Assembly (NCBI GenBank): GCA_038025085.1
Contig: CM076144.1
Location: forward strand, 13,981,501 to 14,045,500
Direction of reading: 5' to 3'
Length of the DNA: 64,000 nucleotides
Origin: Tetragonia tetragonoides
Taxonomy: Eukaryota; Streptophyta; Magnoliopsida; Caryophyllales; Aizoaceae
In this document: one piece after another, positions 48,580 through 61,366 of the stretch
Position numbering within the stretch: position 1 is the stretch's first letter
Layout: every line of letters starts with the position of its first letter
Position numbers and translations under genes: made by a program
Notes under the pieces: model-generated
Databases searched by the model: none
What the model saw: the letters and a program-made list of their open reading frames with translations, nothing else
What the model was told of the DNA's origin: nothing

Positions 48580-49440
48580 ATTTATATAAAGAAGATATTT
48601 TCTGACAACATGGAAGACATCCAACTAAGCGAGACTCTTTTAACTATGCCACCTAAGCTAACCTATTAAAATAAAAAATAAATTGAAATGTAATAACAAG
48701 AATAAACAATAGAAAAAGTTAAGAGAGAGATATTAGAGTTAAAACAGTAAATCATTGCAAATAACGAAATATTAAGAGACCTATAACTTTTGTTACACTT
48801 TCAGAATTTTTATATCTTACACCAATGAAAAGAGTGTGAAATACACTTGAAAACAAGACCAATTTGTCATATACCTTATGTATTGGCATTTTGTATGAGC
48901 ATTAGGAGCGCTAGTCAATATCAATCAAACAATATTACTTCTTTTTATTTATTTTTTGAAGGAAATGTACTTAATTATTAGATTTAAAACACACTACATA
49001 AGTTCAGAGAATCATTACTACTTTATAGTGTATGTAAAACTTTCAGGATAAGAGGCAATGCTTTTTGGCTACACTACACCTAGGTGTATCAAACTCCACT
49101 ACATTCACGAGTAGATCTCGTGTAAGACAGTCTCATGGTGAGACGGTTTAAAGTACCCTTTCTCATTCGAACTGTAACAATTTTTGTTCGACAAGTAACA
49201 CTTAGAACGAGTTTAGTTTTAAAAAAAACTAAAAACTCAAAACCATGTCGAACGGATTATTAACTTTTTTTTTATTTAATACTTACAATATCTTTAAAAA
49301 GGTTCTCGTACTCTGGTGGGTGTACGGTGTACAAATTGGCTACTCTTAGGCGTAAACAATGTCACTTATCCCAATTCAATCTAGTGCAGTCCAGCCCAAC
49401 TCAACTTAAATAGTGTTGTGGGCTGTGGCCTAATCAAAGA
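48580..49440. other. Intergenic, no gene seen
   Basis: AT-rich sequence. GTAAGACAGTCTCATGGTGA with GACGG (49,115-49,147) resembles dispersed GTGAGACNGTCTCA-type repeats; related bits are at 50,605 and 55,705. No coding signal. Confidence 0.45.
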
Positions 49441-49449
49441 GGAAAAAAC

Positions 49450-51661
49450 TTTTGGCGGGAGAACATCTACTAAAAAGGAGAGAGAGAGAGAGAGAACCTT
49501 TGAGACTTGAGTAACAAGCAGCAACTCTACAGTTTCCCATTTTTATTTTTCCGATCGTCAACATCAACAAACATTCATCGCTAAAGAGAATTCGAATTTT
49601 GAATGTTTTGGGAGCCAATCCAAGCGTCCAATCTAAGGTTGATACACAACTATCCCTAATCTCTTTCAAAATAGCAATTAGTTCAAGTAGTATGTTTAAT
49701 TATGTTGATTTGATCAAACATTGATAGATGAATCAGTGTATTATTATTTTTATTTTTTTCCTTTTTGGCAAGTTCCATTTCATTTGCGGTTTATTTCCAT
49801 TGGATTGATTAAACGTTTGAAATTGTCTATCAAATTTGTGCATATAGTTCATCTATTGTAATAGGGTTTTGGGGTACTAGTTTCCTAAGTTACGCCATAT
49901 AAAGAATTAAATTTTTTTTGGTAATATCCATAAATTACCTAAATCTATATATTGAAACATCAAAACCACAGGAGAGAGAAACATTTGATCTTTCTAATGT
50001 GGTCGTATTTTGTTAATTAGTATATGGTTCTAGATTGAGCCTCATGTTTCATTTGCTTAGAATTTTGGGTTAATTATATACTGCAAATTTGTTTTTTTAT
50101 AGGGTAGGGTGTACTAGAGGCTAGAACTTGTATACATTAGAATTTGCAACCTCTACGTTGGGGGTTCGAGGCTCATTGCTCTCAATTTCGAATTGAGGGT
50201 AGTATTTGTTGCTATGGGCTTTGGGACACCCCCTTCTCCGGCCTAAGAGTCCGGCTTCTTGCCTATTAAAGGAAAAAAAAAATTAGAATTTTGTTTCTCT
50301 TGCATTTGAAGTTTGTTGGTGGTGTAAAGTGTCAGTTCCTTTCGTTTGATTAATTGGTTACATGGCAAAACCTGCTAGGACCAGTGCCACCATTGGCTGG
50401 TGGGTGAGGGCCACAACTTGTACCCCACCAGCGAGGTTCGAGCACTGGTATCTCTCTTTCTCTCTTTTAACTCACAAAACCAGCTAGGAAGAAGGTACAA
50501 CCAGTTTGTTCTAGGAAAAGGAATTGGATCCTTCTTCTACTAGAGCATACTTTGTGTTATTAGACGAAATCAAAAGTCACCCTAAATTAATAAGAATAAC
50601 CGTGTGAGATGGTGAAACCATCTCAACCAAGTTTTTTCCCCTCTAACATGTGGTATTTGAATTCCCATCAACGATTTTGCTAAAATTGTGAAGGACTCTG
50701 TACACTTGCATTGTTTATATATGTGGAGAAGCACATTTTCAATAAGTAGGAGAAAGAATAACTTGAAGCCTTGAAGTCACAAAAGGGAGTAGATGCTCTC
50801 AGCACCCCCCTTGCATTACAGCTTGTTTTCTCGAGCATTATGTATGAATGTATGTATATATAACATAGGTTGGAAATTTCGGAACTTGCTTTGGAATCAG
50901 TATTCTGTAGGGAAGAAACTAGTTTGATATAAACGTTTCCTGATTAAAATTGTTTCCTACTGAGGAGCATTATGTGGAAGAAGATCACATCTCTGCATTT
51001 ATTCTTTAACTGTCTAATATTGTTTCCCTGTTTGTGCTCAATCTATTCAATTGTGTCCTGTGCAAATCAAAGATGTGGAGATGACATTTTTTGATGCATG
51101 ATTAAACATCAAGAAACTAGGGTTACTTGTCTATGTGACGAATGTCGTATGTTTAAATTGTGCAGATGGAGAGTATGTGCATAAGATGGGTTAAATTACT
51201 ACAGTAAATATTTGACTTTGGTGTTTTGGCTACAGTTTTTGTTCAGAGCAAAAGGCTTTCATTTGATTAATAGGAAACATTTGTAAATTGTATAACTGCA
51301 AATAGTATATAATTACACAACATTTTATAAATATATGTTACACGACACCTTTCTTTACTGAAGGCAATCTCAGTTTGTCATTAAGGAATTTCTTTCTCAT
51401 AGTTTTATGTTTTTTTGGCCGTAGACTTTGGTTTTCTACAACAGAAATCATCTTATTGTGGTGATTCTGGTGAACATAAGAAAGATAGTGGTAAATACAA
51501 TGACAGTGTTTCTTACATTTTGGATACCACACAAGGAAAATTACAAATTGAATGCTAGATGGGTTTGAGTCAATCAAGTGAATAATTCTGATTAGCAAAA
51601 AAGTGAATAATTCTGATTATACAAATGACTTTTTTTCAGTGAAGCAAGAAACATGCAGGCC
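49450..51661 (+). other. Leader exon and long intron of F-box copy 1
   Basis: A GAGA-rich leader ends at CAATCTAAG|GTTGATAC (donor after 49637). A long intron would end at the acceptor ACATGCAG|GCCATG before 51662. Parts of it, such as TAGTTCATCTATTGTAATAG near 49,848, are paralogous to the region upstream of copy 2 (TAGTTCAGATGTTGTAATAG near 56,960). SINE-like B-box motifs occur at 50,160-50,175 (GGGGGTTCGAGGCTC) and near 50,430. Confidence 0.4.
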
Positions 51662-53358
51662 ATGTTTTCAAGTTTGAAAGGGTATGAAAGTCCCAGCAGA
51701 TCAGTTGAGTTTGGAGACAGGACAGACAGGATCAGTAGTTTGCCAGATCAAGTACTCGGCCACATACTGTCTTTTCTTCCAACAAAGCATGCAGTTGGTA
51801 CTAGTATTTTATCACACAGATGGCAGTAGGTATTTACTCTGATAACCAACCTTGATTTTGACGAGACACCCAACCATGATTTTGACAAGACACCCATATA
51901 TGATCCAATAAGTTCTCAGAAATTCCAGGCTTTGACTGATAAGCGTTTGGCTTTCTGCCGACCTGGTTTGAAGAATCTGAAGTTGCCGGATAGTTTCAAG
52001 GACTTTGTGGACAGAGTTCTGATGCTCTGCAAGTCTCCCCAGATCAGTAAATTCCGCCTTAAATGTGGCGTGGGATTTGATTGTTCAAATCTTAATACAT
52101 GGATCAGAGTTGCATTACTTCGTGGAGTTACAGAACTAGATATCTCTACTCATGAGTATGATTCAAGTGTGCTGCCACTGTCTCTTTTCACCAGTGAAAA
52201 CTTGGTAGTTCTAAAGTTACGTGCCGCATTTGAAATGACATTTCCCACAACTTTCCAGTTGCTACATTTGAAGCTCCTGCACCTTTATGATGTTAAGTTT
52301 TCAGACGAGGATTGCTCTCTCAATAGGTTAATTGCAGGCTGTCCTTTGCTTGAGGATTTGGTTGTTGGAGGTAGCTGGGAAGATGTCAAAGTCATCAACA
52401 TTTCTTCATCAAGACTGAGACGCTTGACTATGGATTTTCGTGATGGGTTTATGTCCTGTAACCACAGAACTCTTGTCGTTCTTGATCTTCCAAACATAGT
52501 GCATTTTAACTACATCGATTACTTAGCTGAAGGCTACTGCCTGAACAATTGAAACTCACTCAAGGAAGCTCGTATAGACGTTTTGCTAGACATAGAAAAC
52601 ATGCTATGGTATCTCAGATCTTTTGCACTTCCATTCTCAGCCTCATAAATGGACTTTCCAATGCCAAGCATCTGTACTTGTCTGGGAAATGCATGGAGGT
52701 TGCTCTCTTAACTCCACCTTAAACATCTTGTCCATTGATTTAGGCATACTTCTTTTTTTGTTCACTTCTTTTCTTAAATTACTTGATAAAGTTCTAATTC
52801 TGCTCTCTTTTATTGGTGGAGGCTCTCACTTGGTCAATATACTCTGCCAATTCTCCCTAACTTGTTTCGATTGGAGCTCGGGTGGAGCAGATGTGTTAAC
52901 TGGAGAGAAGTCTTGCGTGAGTTTCTGCACAGCTCACCCGTGCTTGAGCATCTCGTTTTTGCTGAGGTCAGTTGATTTATGCAGTAAACCCCAGCAAACA
53001 AATGATTCTATGATTTGTTTTATATTTGTGTAATTTCTTTTCCCCTCTTTGTTTATTTATGTAGGGACTCCTACATCGTCAAAGCGATGATGACTATGAT
53101 GACAAGAACTTTTGGAGTAGACAGCGAAAAGCTCCTTCTTGTCTTTCATCCCAACTCAAGAGCGTCATGTTTGATTCATTTCATGGCTTCGATGAAGAGC
53201 TGAAGATTGCAAAGTATTTTCTAAAGCATGGCAAGGTTTTGAAGAAGCTGATCTTGAATTGGCGAATTGGATCAAAGAAGGAATACCATGAACTGATGAA
53301 GTTGTTGAAGATTGGAAAGGCCTCCCAAGAATGTTCCATTGAATTGACGCGAGACTGA
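51662..53358 (+). pseudogene. F-box/LRR/FBD gene, copy 1, broken
   Basis: Exon-like segments are 51662-52698, 52822-52966 and 53065-53358. The F-box ([20 protein letters not shown]) is followed in frame by a TAG at 51827-51829 where copy 2 has a leucine codon. A TGA at 52550-52552 replaces another codon and the frame slips near 52,600. Exon 2 has lost two bases relative to copy 2. Exon 3, which encodes the FBD tail (LLHRQSDDDYDDKNFWSRQR onward to SIELTRD), remains intact. The long downstream LRR frame (51932-52552) is open but lacks the F-box, so the product could not act as an SCF substrate adaptor. Confidence 0.88.
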
Positions 53359-53829
53359 ACTTCTCAACACCTGTCATGGATTTTGTTTCACCCCCTTGTC
53401 AGTAGCTTTATACTCTGGTAATCAAAATTTCTTGGGTTTTAGTTCTGAACTTTTTACTCTTCATATTTCTGTTAGGATTTTGTGCCTTATGATTATGTTT
53501 TAAGTCACCATATATTCTTATGGATTTTGGTAAATTTGCGCCCTATCAGCCTATGGGTTGTGAATTGTCATTGTGGATTGGAGTTCTTTAAGTCAAAGGT
53601 GATTGGTGGTGCTGCTACAAAATGTTCTGCTCCTTTAGGATGGCTGATAGAGATCAAGTTTGCCTGAATGTCAGTTTAATAAGACAATTTTTTTTTAAGG
53701 TAAGAAAATGATCATTACAAGAGGCTAAGTCACCTTAGAGAGTTGGGATACTCAATCCCTTCAGCATCAACCGATAATTGTTTCATTCAACACACAGCAT
53801 CAACCGATAATTAAACTAGCTTGAGCAAG

Positions 53830-54225
53830 CACCTCTTTCGCAAAAATCTGCAAGTCAATAGCCTTTCCTTGGATGGTATTCAAGCTTCACTTGAGGAATC
53901 TGTGCAATCAAAGCCCTGCAATCAAAGAATAAGTTACTTAGGGAGCTTGCAGTTTTTTTTCACCTTTAATGTCATCAACAGCAATGAGAGAGTCCGAATT
54001 TACCACAAGGTAATCCAGATTTGAGTCAATAGCTATTTTGAGTCCAGTCCTAATCACTATGAACTCTCCCTGGAGCATTGAAGCAACAAGGTGAAGTTCT
54101 CGAACCCGAACCCCAGTTACCAGTTTCTTTTCGGAAGACACCTCCAATGCCTGCCATACCAAGGGTCCCAAGTCACAACAGCATCACAATGAGAGAAATT
54201 CAGCCTGGAGGTGGCCTTTAATAGT
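53830..54225 (-). pseudogene. RNase H-like (RVT_3) fragment
   Basis: The minus strand shows GIGGVFRKETGNWGSG in one frame and, after a shift, ELHLVASMLQGEFIVIRTGL and DYLVVNSDSLIAVDDIKG. These have the E and D positions of plant RVT_3 RNase H domains, which occur in LINEs and host-derived proteins. Frameshifts make it a pseudogene. An unrecognised minus-strand frame (54184-54609) lies upstream. Confidence 0.6.
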
Positions 54226-54619
54226 CTGAAGTCCAACCAATAGAACAGTCTGAACGCTTAAGGGGCTCTTTAACAGTAAATTCTTAATCCAAAGATGACA
54301 ATTTGTCCACTGATAATCGACAAATAATGCAGTGTATTCTGTTGGAATGGGATAATGATCTTCATAAATTAATACCACTGGTTTTAAAGGAAATTGTTGC
54401 AAAAGAGTTGATTGATATTCTTCTGCCCATGCAGCACCAGCAAACCTATTGCTAGTACATAGCACTATAGCAGAAGCATACCTTTCGAGCATCGTTCGAT
54501 ACCAAAACCCAATACAACCCAAATAAAATGATGGGCCAACAAAATTTCCATCCCATCTAAATTTGGCACCAAGCAACATCACGTGTTTGGACTTTGTTAA
54601 TTTATTCATTCACTATGAA

Positions 54620-55395
54620 ATTATGACTCATTTTAGGGAATAGATGGTCAAAGCCACAAAGATCAAGCTCACAAAACAAAAATATCATGGAAGTATTTGA
54701 AAGAAAAGAACGTTAAGTGAGTGGCACGTGTTGGAATAGGTATACCCAAACTGATGTTTGGTTGGTCTATGATTAACTGGTAGAATTGAACACAAAAGTA
54801 ACTTGCTTCACCATGGGATTAACCACTGCCTTAAAAACGATTACGCCTCGATCTACGTGCAAATCGATTACCCAACATTCGTTTTCCAAGATTAACACAA
54901 CACCCTTCTTCGTGTGCACTCATGAGGAAGGATTGGAACAAACTCAACTTGCTCAAGGATAATGGAGGATGGAAGAAAGAGATAAAAGGATGGTTTTTAG
55001 CAAAAAAAAAAAAAAAGGCTAGAACTTTCCATCAATAGGAAATCAAATAAGGCAATTAGTGGGGAGAAAATCAAGGAAATCAATGACTTGGAGATCAAGA
55101 TATAATATCACAATAAAGATATGAGCTGAAGATTAGGAGCAGTTATACCCAAAAATAAAAGATTGTAACAACAATACGAATCTCATTAATTCCGTGATTT
55201 CAGCAATTAAGATTTCGCGAATCTGGTTACAATTGGGTGGAACCAAACTCAGATTGGTCATAACCAAACTCCAATGATTCTTCTCTTGACCTTCCGAGTG
55301 TTCCTTTTCTATTCAAATCACCCTCTCCCTCTCCCTCTCTCCTTTTTTTTTTATTTTAAATAAAAAATCAGGCATCTCTCTCTCTTTTTTTTTTA
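54620..55395. other. Spacer between the F-box copies, no gene seen
   Basis: AT-rich sequence with A runs (about 55,000) and a CT-rich tract (55,317-55,395) just before the TATA-like motif of copy 2. Confidence 0.45.
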
Positions 55396-55398
55396 CTC

Positions 55399-55478
55399 TA
55401 TATATATAGATTGTCATAAGGTAACCCTAGAAGCCTAGGTGAAGAAAACTCTGAAGAATTTTCAGTGATCTTTAGCTG
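55399..55478 (+). promoter_or_regulatory. TATA box and leader exon of F-box copy 2
   Basis: TATATATATAG (55399-55409) follows a CT-rich tract. About 70 bp on, TCTTTAGCTG|GTAACT gives a donor after 55478. The intron would end at TCATACAG|GCCATG before the start codon at 58012, about 2.5 kb. This mirrors the acceptor arrangement of copy 1. Inferred without transcript evidence. Confidence 0.45.
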
Positions 55479-56610
55479 GTAACTATTATTCTTCTTACTC
55501 ATCTTTTTTTTTTTGAAGTATTTCATATTATGTTTTTTTGCATCCTCTTTTATTGGGTTTTCCCTAACCAAAAAAAAAAGGACAAATCTGTTTCTTGGTT
55601 TAGTTGTTTGAGGAATTAATTATTAGATGCTTCATACTCAAAAAGGATGAGTTTTATAGTTATGGACAACTACAAGCAGGAAAGTCAAAATTTGTTAGCA
55701 ATATGTCTCTTGTGAGACCGCCTTATGAGGCCAATTCTATAAACAAGCACGATATCCACATTACGTCATGCTAGTAGTACACTAGTACTTTGCCATCTAT
55801 GTTTCCTGCATTAAAAAAAGGAACAAAATATGTTAATTAAAAAATTACTGAGTTCCTGAACTGCTTGAAGAATTAAATGCTCTTGTGCTTCACTGCTTCA
55901 TACTATTAAGGTTGAGTTTCGTAGTTTTCAGTTGTAGACAGAGTCTCTACAAGCAGGGGAGTCAACAATTAGTTGGTAGTAGTACTAAAAGAATAAAAAC
56001 CCTACAAACTCAAAAATTTATCTCCATTACCATTCAAGTAGTCTTACTTAAGTAAACCAACCCAAATTTATAATGTTATGGTTATGGTAACACTAGTGGT
56101 ATTTGTTATTCAATCACAAACCTCTAACAAAAGAGGGGATTTTTGGAAAAAGATAAAAGAGGAAGAAATTTTTTCTATTGGTTTTGTTACTGAAATATGA
56201 GAAAATTTTCTAACGATGTTTTGTTAACCAATTGTAATTTAGGCTTAGGTAGTGTTTTTTTCTTTTTCTTTTTTTTTTTTTTTTTTGAGAACATAAGCTT
56301 AGGTAGTGTTACTGTTACCCAACCCTTAGAAAATTTTCATTAATTTTTTTCCTTTTCCAAATATTCCAAAATCACCCTCTATTGGTTTGTGAGAGGTGAC
56401 AAATACAACTAGGGTTACTTTCATACTAAATTTTTTTTCAATTGGGGGATTGAGGCTAGGCTATGGTTGGTATACTAATGTTCTTATTCCCTAATCTTTC
56501 TCTTAAATAGGAGTTACTTTTATTATTATGTTCAAATTGTTTTTGATGATTATTTTTTTTGAGGGGTTGATAATTCTATTTTTTTTAGGGGTTGATAATT
56601 CTATTTTTTT

Positions 56611-56688
56611 GAGGGGTAAGGCTGCGTTGTTGTTGTTGGACCTCCCCAGACCCCGTCCTTGGCGGGACATCTACTGGGTGGTTGTTGT
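56611..56688 (+). mobile_element. Au-like SINE 3' part
   Basis: GGTAAGGCTGCGTTGTTG, CCTCCCCAGACCCCGTCC and CTACTGGGTGGTTGTTG follow the Au SINE 3' layout. It lies in the presumed leader intron of F-box copy 2. Confidence 0.6.
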
Positions 56689-58011
56689 GTCAGTTTAACT
56701 AATTCTTTTTTTTTTTTTTTTGAGGTAACTAATACTTAATTGGATGTTTTAGTTCCATGAATTAGCACCTCAATGGTAATTGGATGTGCTAGTTCAGTTG
56801 ATTAACACCTCAATGGGGAAAAAAAAGGCTAACACTTAATTGGACGAATATGTGTCTTTCTCCTTCTTGGTCTAAGTATTTGGCAAGCACTGCCATTTCA
56901 TTTCTCTTAGACTCATTATGGCTACTATGTTTGAAATGCTTTATCAAACTTGTGCCTATAGTTCAGATGTTGTAATAGGGTTTGTCACTTTGCTCTACTA
57001 GTCTAATCATGTCCTTAGTTTCCAATCCATACAAAGAACTTCTTATCATTTTATTGTCAAAAACACGGGAAGAAAAGAATTCATAGTGTGACCGTGGTTT
57101 TTTCTTTCTCCCTTGTTAGTTTTTATGAGTTTACATGTGAAATTATTGAGTCATGATTTTGTTCCTTGCACTGACTTTTCCTCTCTGCTTTTATAATTTT
57201 TCGCGGTAGAAGATGTTTTGAGAGCCTTATGTTCCATTCGCTTAGAATTTTAGTTTCGATATATACAGCAATATTGTTTTCAGAGTAGGGTCCCTGTGAG
57301 AATACTAGAGTACACTAGTATGTAGTATAATTTAGAACTTTGTCTTTCGTTGTTGGAAGTATTTAAAACTTTCTTCAGAATCAATTTTCTGAACTTGGAG
57401 TAACTAATTTGGTAGACATATCCTACCGAAAATTGTTTGCAACTTGAGCAGGTTATGTGGAAGAAGAGAACTTCTCTGTTCTAATACACTTCTGCACATT
57501 ATTGTTTAACTTATAAAAATTGTTTGCCTGTTTCTGTTCTATCTATGTAATAATGTGCTATGCAAATCAAGTATGTGGAGATGATACTTACAAGAATCTA
57601 AGGTTATACGTTTATAAGTGTACTTAGAGTACATGGTGAAGTACCTGCATTAACTGAACTAACTTACTGAAAGCTTGACTGGGGTGTTTTTGCTAAATTT
57701 TTGGGGGGAACAAAATGCTTGCATTTGATTATTAGGAAATACAGTATATGTTTATAATGTATTGTCAATAGTATTACAAAATATTGTATAAATCTCTATT
57801 TACTGACACCATTCCTTGCTAATCTCATTTTGTCATCAAACATTTTCATTCCCCTAGTTCGAAGTTTCTTGCCACAACATTGAGTCTTTCTGCCACACAG
57901 TGTAACTTATTATAATTATTTAAGAATCAATAGGATATCATGCAGACCATCAAGTGAGTAATTCTGATCACACTAATGACTTTTCTCAATGAAACCAATA
58001 TCATACAGGCC

Positions 58012-59358
58012 ATGTCGTCAAGCTTCAAACGGAATGGAAGTTCAAAGAAAGTCAAGTATAAATGCAGAACAGACAGGATCAGTAGTTTGCCAGATAAAGT
58101 ACTCGTTCACATACTGTCTTTTCTTCCAACGAAGCATGCAATCGGTACTAGTATGTTATCAAAGAGATGGCTTTCTCTATTTACTCACTTACCCAACTTT
58201 GATTTTGGTGATTCACCCATGCCTGGTTCAGTTAGTTCTCTGGATTTGATCAGTACACGTTTTTACTGCAATATTGGTTCGGAGAATCTGAAGTTGTCGA
58301 ACAGTTTGAAGGGTATTGTGGACAGAGTTTTGAGCTGCCAGTCCCACCACATCAGTGAATTCCGCCTTACATGTGGCATGAGCTTTGATTGTTCAAATCT
58401 TAGTACATGGATCACAAAACTATTACTTCATGGAGTTACTAATCTCGATATCTCCAAATATGAGTATGAATTACGCATACTGCCACAATCTCTTTTCACC
58501 AGTGAAACATTGGCAGTGCTAAAATTGCGTGGCGAGTTTGAAATGAAATTTCCCATGTCTTTCCAGTTGCCACATCTGAAACTCCTGCACCTTTTTAACA
58601 TTAAATTTCTAGATGAGAATTGCTCTTTCAATAGGTTCATTGCTGGCTGTCCAATGGTGGAGGACTTGGTTATTGGAGGTAGTGGCTGGGAAAATGTCGA
58701 AGTCATCAACATTTCTTCATCGAGGCTGAGAAGTTTGACTATGGATTTTGGTGACGGGTTTATGTCCTGTGACCACAGAACTAGTGTAATTCTTGATCTT
58801 CCAAACTTGGTGTATTTTAACTACATCGATTATTTAGCAGAAGACTACCGCCTGAGCAATTTATATTCCCTTGAAGAAGCTCGTATCGATGTTTTGCTAG
58901 ACATAGAAAACATGATAATGGAATCTGAGACCTTCAGTACTTCTCTTGTCAGCATCATAAATGGACTTTCCAATGCCAAGCGTCTGTACTTTTGTGGGAA
59001 ATGCATGGAGGTTGCTCTCTTAACTTTAGTTTAACCATCTTGTCTAGTGTCTAAATTTCTAACTTTTTCTTTCCTTCAGGCTCTCACTTGTGATCAATTT
59101 ACACTGCCAATTCTCCCTAACTTGTCTCGATTGGAGCTTGGGTGGAGCAGATACATCAACTGGAGAGATGTCTTGCGTGAGTTTCTGCACAGCTCACCCG
59201 TGCTTGAGCATCTCGTCTTTGCTGAGGTCAGTTGATCTATTTAGCAAATCCCAGCAGTAAACAATTGATTCTATGATTTGTTATATTTTTGTAATTTCTT
59301 TTCCATTCTTTGTCTATTTCTGTAGGGTCTCATACATCGTGAAAGCGATGCTGACTAA
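58012..59358 (+). CDS. F-box/LRR protein, FBD tail truncated (copy 2)
   Basis: Exons 58012-59010, 59080-59226 and 59326-59358 give 392 residues. The F-box is at about residues 21-66 ([30 protein letters not shown]). Leucine-rich segments follow (SETLAVLKLRGEFEMKFP, HLKLLHLFNIKF, GCPMVEDLVIGG) and exon 2 starts ALTCDQFTLPILPNLSRLEL. The start is taken at the ATG just after the TACAG acceptor, as in copy 1; an upstream ATG at 57976 lies in the presumed intron. Family members are substrate receptors of SCF ubiquitin ligases. Exon 3 hits TAA at 59356-59358 after RESDAD, where copy 1 has a tyrosine codon, so the FBD domain is lost. The F-box and LRR part is intact, so a shortened protein is possible. 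Confidence 0.8.
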
Positions 59359-59619
59359 GAAGACAAGAACTTTTGGAGTAGACAGCAAAAAGCTCCTTCT
59401 TGTCTTTCATCCCAACTCAAGACAGTCACATTTGATTCATTTCATGGCTTTGACGAAGAGCTGAAGATTGCCAAGTATTTTCTTAAGCATGGCAAGGTTT
59501 TGAAGAAGCTGATCATAGATTGGCAAACTGAATCAAAAAAGGAATACCAAGAACTGATGAAGTTCTTGAATACTGGAAAGGCCTCTCAAGAATGTTCCAT
59601 CGAAATAGCGAGATTCTGA
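59359..59619 (+). pseudogene. Orphaned FBD tail of F-box copy 2
   Basis: After the TAA the same frame continues open (EDKNFWSRQQKAPSCLSSQL through GFDEELKIAKYFLKHGKVLK to ECSIEIARF) and ends at TGA 59617-59619. The length and sequence match exon 3 of copy 1, so the premature stop is a recent single-codon lesion. Confidence 0.8.
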
Positions 59620-59639
59620 TCTTCGCCAACTCCTGTCAG

Positions 59640-60555
59640 AGGTTCTGTTTAATCCCTTATGAGTATTCAGCAGCTTCCTGCTCTGGTAATCAAACTTGAT
59701 TGTGTGTTAGTTGTAGGTTCTTGGACTTTGTATTCCTGTTCAGAATTTCCAGCATATGGCCGTTAATTCTGTTACCATAGGATCTTATGGCTTTTGGTAA
59801 ATTTGTTGCCTGTGGCTGGTGGTTAACATTTCTGTCATTGTGGATTGGCATTAGTAGTGAAAAGGTGATTGGTGCTAGCAACCTGTAATCACTTTTGGTT
59901 TTCCCTTTTGAAAATTGATCTTGTTGGATTTCCAATATGGGAATGGGGTTACCTGTTCCTGAGTCTAATGATGAAATCTCCTGATTGGAAATTTGGAATT
60001 ATCTTTGAAATCTTTTACTCTCTTACACCCTTGATTGCGAAAATGTAGAAATTCTTGGGTTCCCTTGGGGATGGGAAAATATTGAACAAAAACTTGTATA
60101 GGCGGACTCATAAAATAAGGTCTCTCACATTTCCCCATCTCCTCTCGTTATCTCCCCTCTCCCCTTCCCACGCCTCGCGCGCGGGAAAGGTCCGCCTCAC
60201 ACAATACCTATTGACTTCATAAATGAAGAAGGTTTTCATCAAGTCATTGTTGCTACTTGCTACCAGAGATTTGATTCCTCTGCCAATAATGCAAAACAGT
60301 GGATCTATGTTAGTGTATAGAAACCTTTGGCAATAGCTATAGAATGAAGTTGAGTGTTTCTTTTATTTCTTGTGTAACTCGTTTGGACCCCAGTGGCCCA
60401 ATGTTGCTCGGAATTGTTTTTCTTGATTGTTGAATTGTTATCTGAACTGTCTCAAATGCATTTATTAAGTCATTTGATTTGATAAGTGCAATCTATATCC
60501 ATAACCATATCGATTATTATATTTGCTTGCGCTCCACTAAATTATCATATTATTC
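59640..60555. other. Downstream of F-box copy 2, no gene seen
   Basis: Probably the 3' untranslated region and intergenic DNA. One GC-rich patch (CCACGCCTCGCGCGCGGG near 60,168) stands out in otherwise AT-rich sequence. No coding signal. Confidence 0.45.
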
Positions 60556-60560
60556 ATATA

Positions 60561-61366
60561 TGTTGGGGAAAACTACGGTATTTACCCACAATCAGAATAA
60601 CAGATAATCGGAAAAATAAAGTGCAAGAATCCAAAATCAACACAGACAATTTTTACGTGGAAAATCCCTCTCAATTAGGGGAAAAACCACGGTGCGAATC
60701 TCCACGCACTAAAATATAATCCACTATGATAATCAAGAGTACAAAGGTAGCAATCACAAGATCAAACAATAAGTAGACTATCTATCTTTGGTACTAGTAC
60801 AAATTGACAAACCCTAACTCAATTTGGTACTCCCACAAACCCAAAGATACACCCACAAATACCTGTCGATGACTGATCCGAGTACTCTGATTATCTTTAC
60901 TCGAACAAGCCGAATCAACCGTGAACTAGAACAAACCTCTTTGAAGAAATCCTCTATTTCTCTCACTATGTTTGTCTCTCTCTCTCACCGGCTCTCTTTT
61001 TTCTGTTTCGGCTGTGCTTGCTATGTCACGGCTTTTCTCAATTGTGCAATGTCGTCCCTGTTTTGTTTCTTTTTCACGGCACACCCACAAAACAAGAAGC
61101 CTTTGCTCAATCTTCTCATAGAAGATTTTCACCCCACAATATTTCTAGCCCATTAGTCCATGACACATGTCAATGGGCCAAATAAACAAAACAACAACCA
61201 AGCCCACTTATTACTTGGTTACAAAACTCACGCAGCTTTCTTTCTTCTTTTTTTTTTCTGTTTTTGTTTGTCTTTTTCTTTTTGTTCTATTTTATTTTCT
61301 ATACAAACTAAAATAAAATAAAACACAACTAAATATTATTTAGTATTTGGGGCGTTACCTCAACCA
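60561..61366 (-). repeat. 3' LTR of the copia-type element
   Basis: About 806 bp. It begins TGTTGGGGAAAAC on the plus strand and ends CCTCAACCA, one base longer at the inner edge than the partner LTR. Confidence 0.9.
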
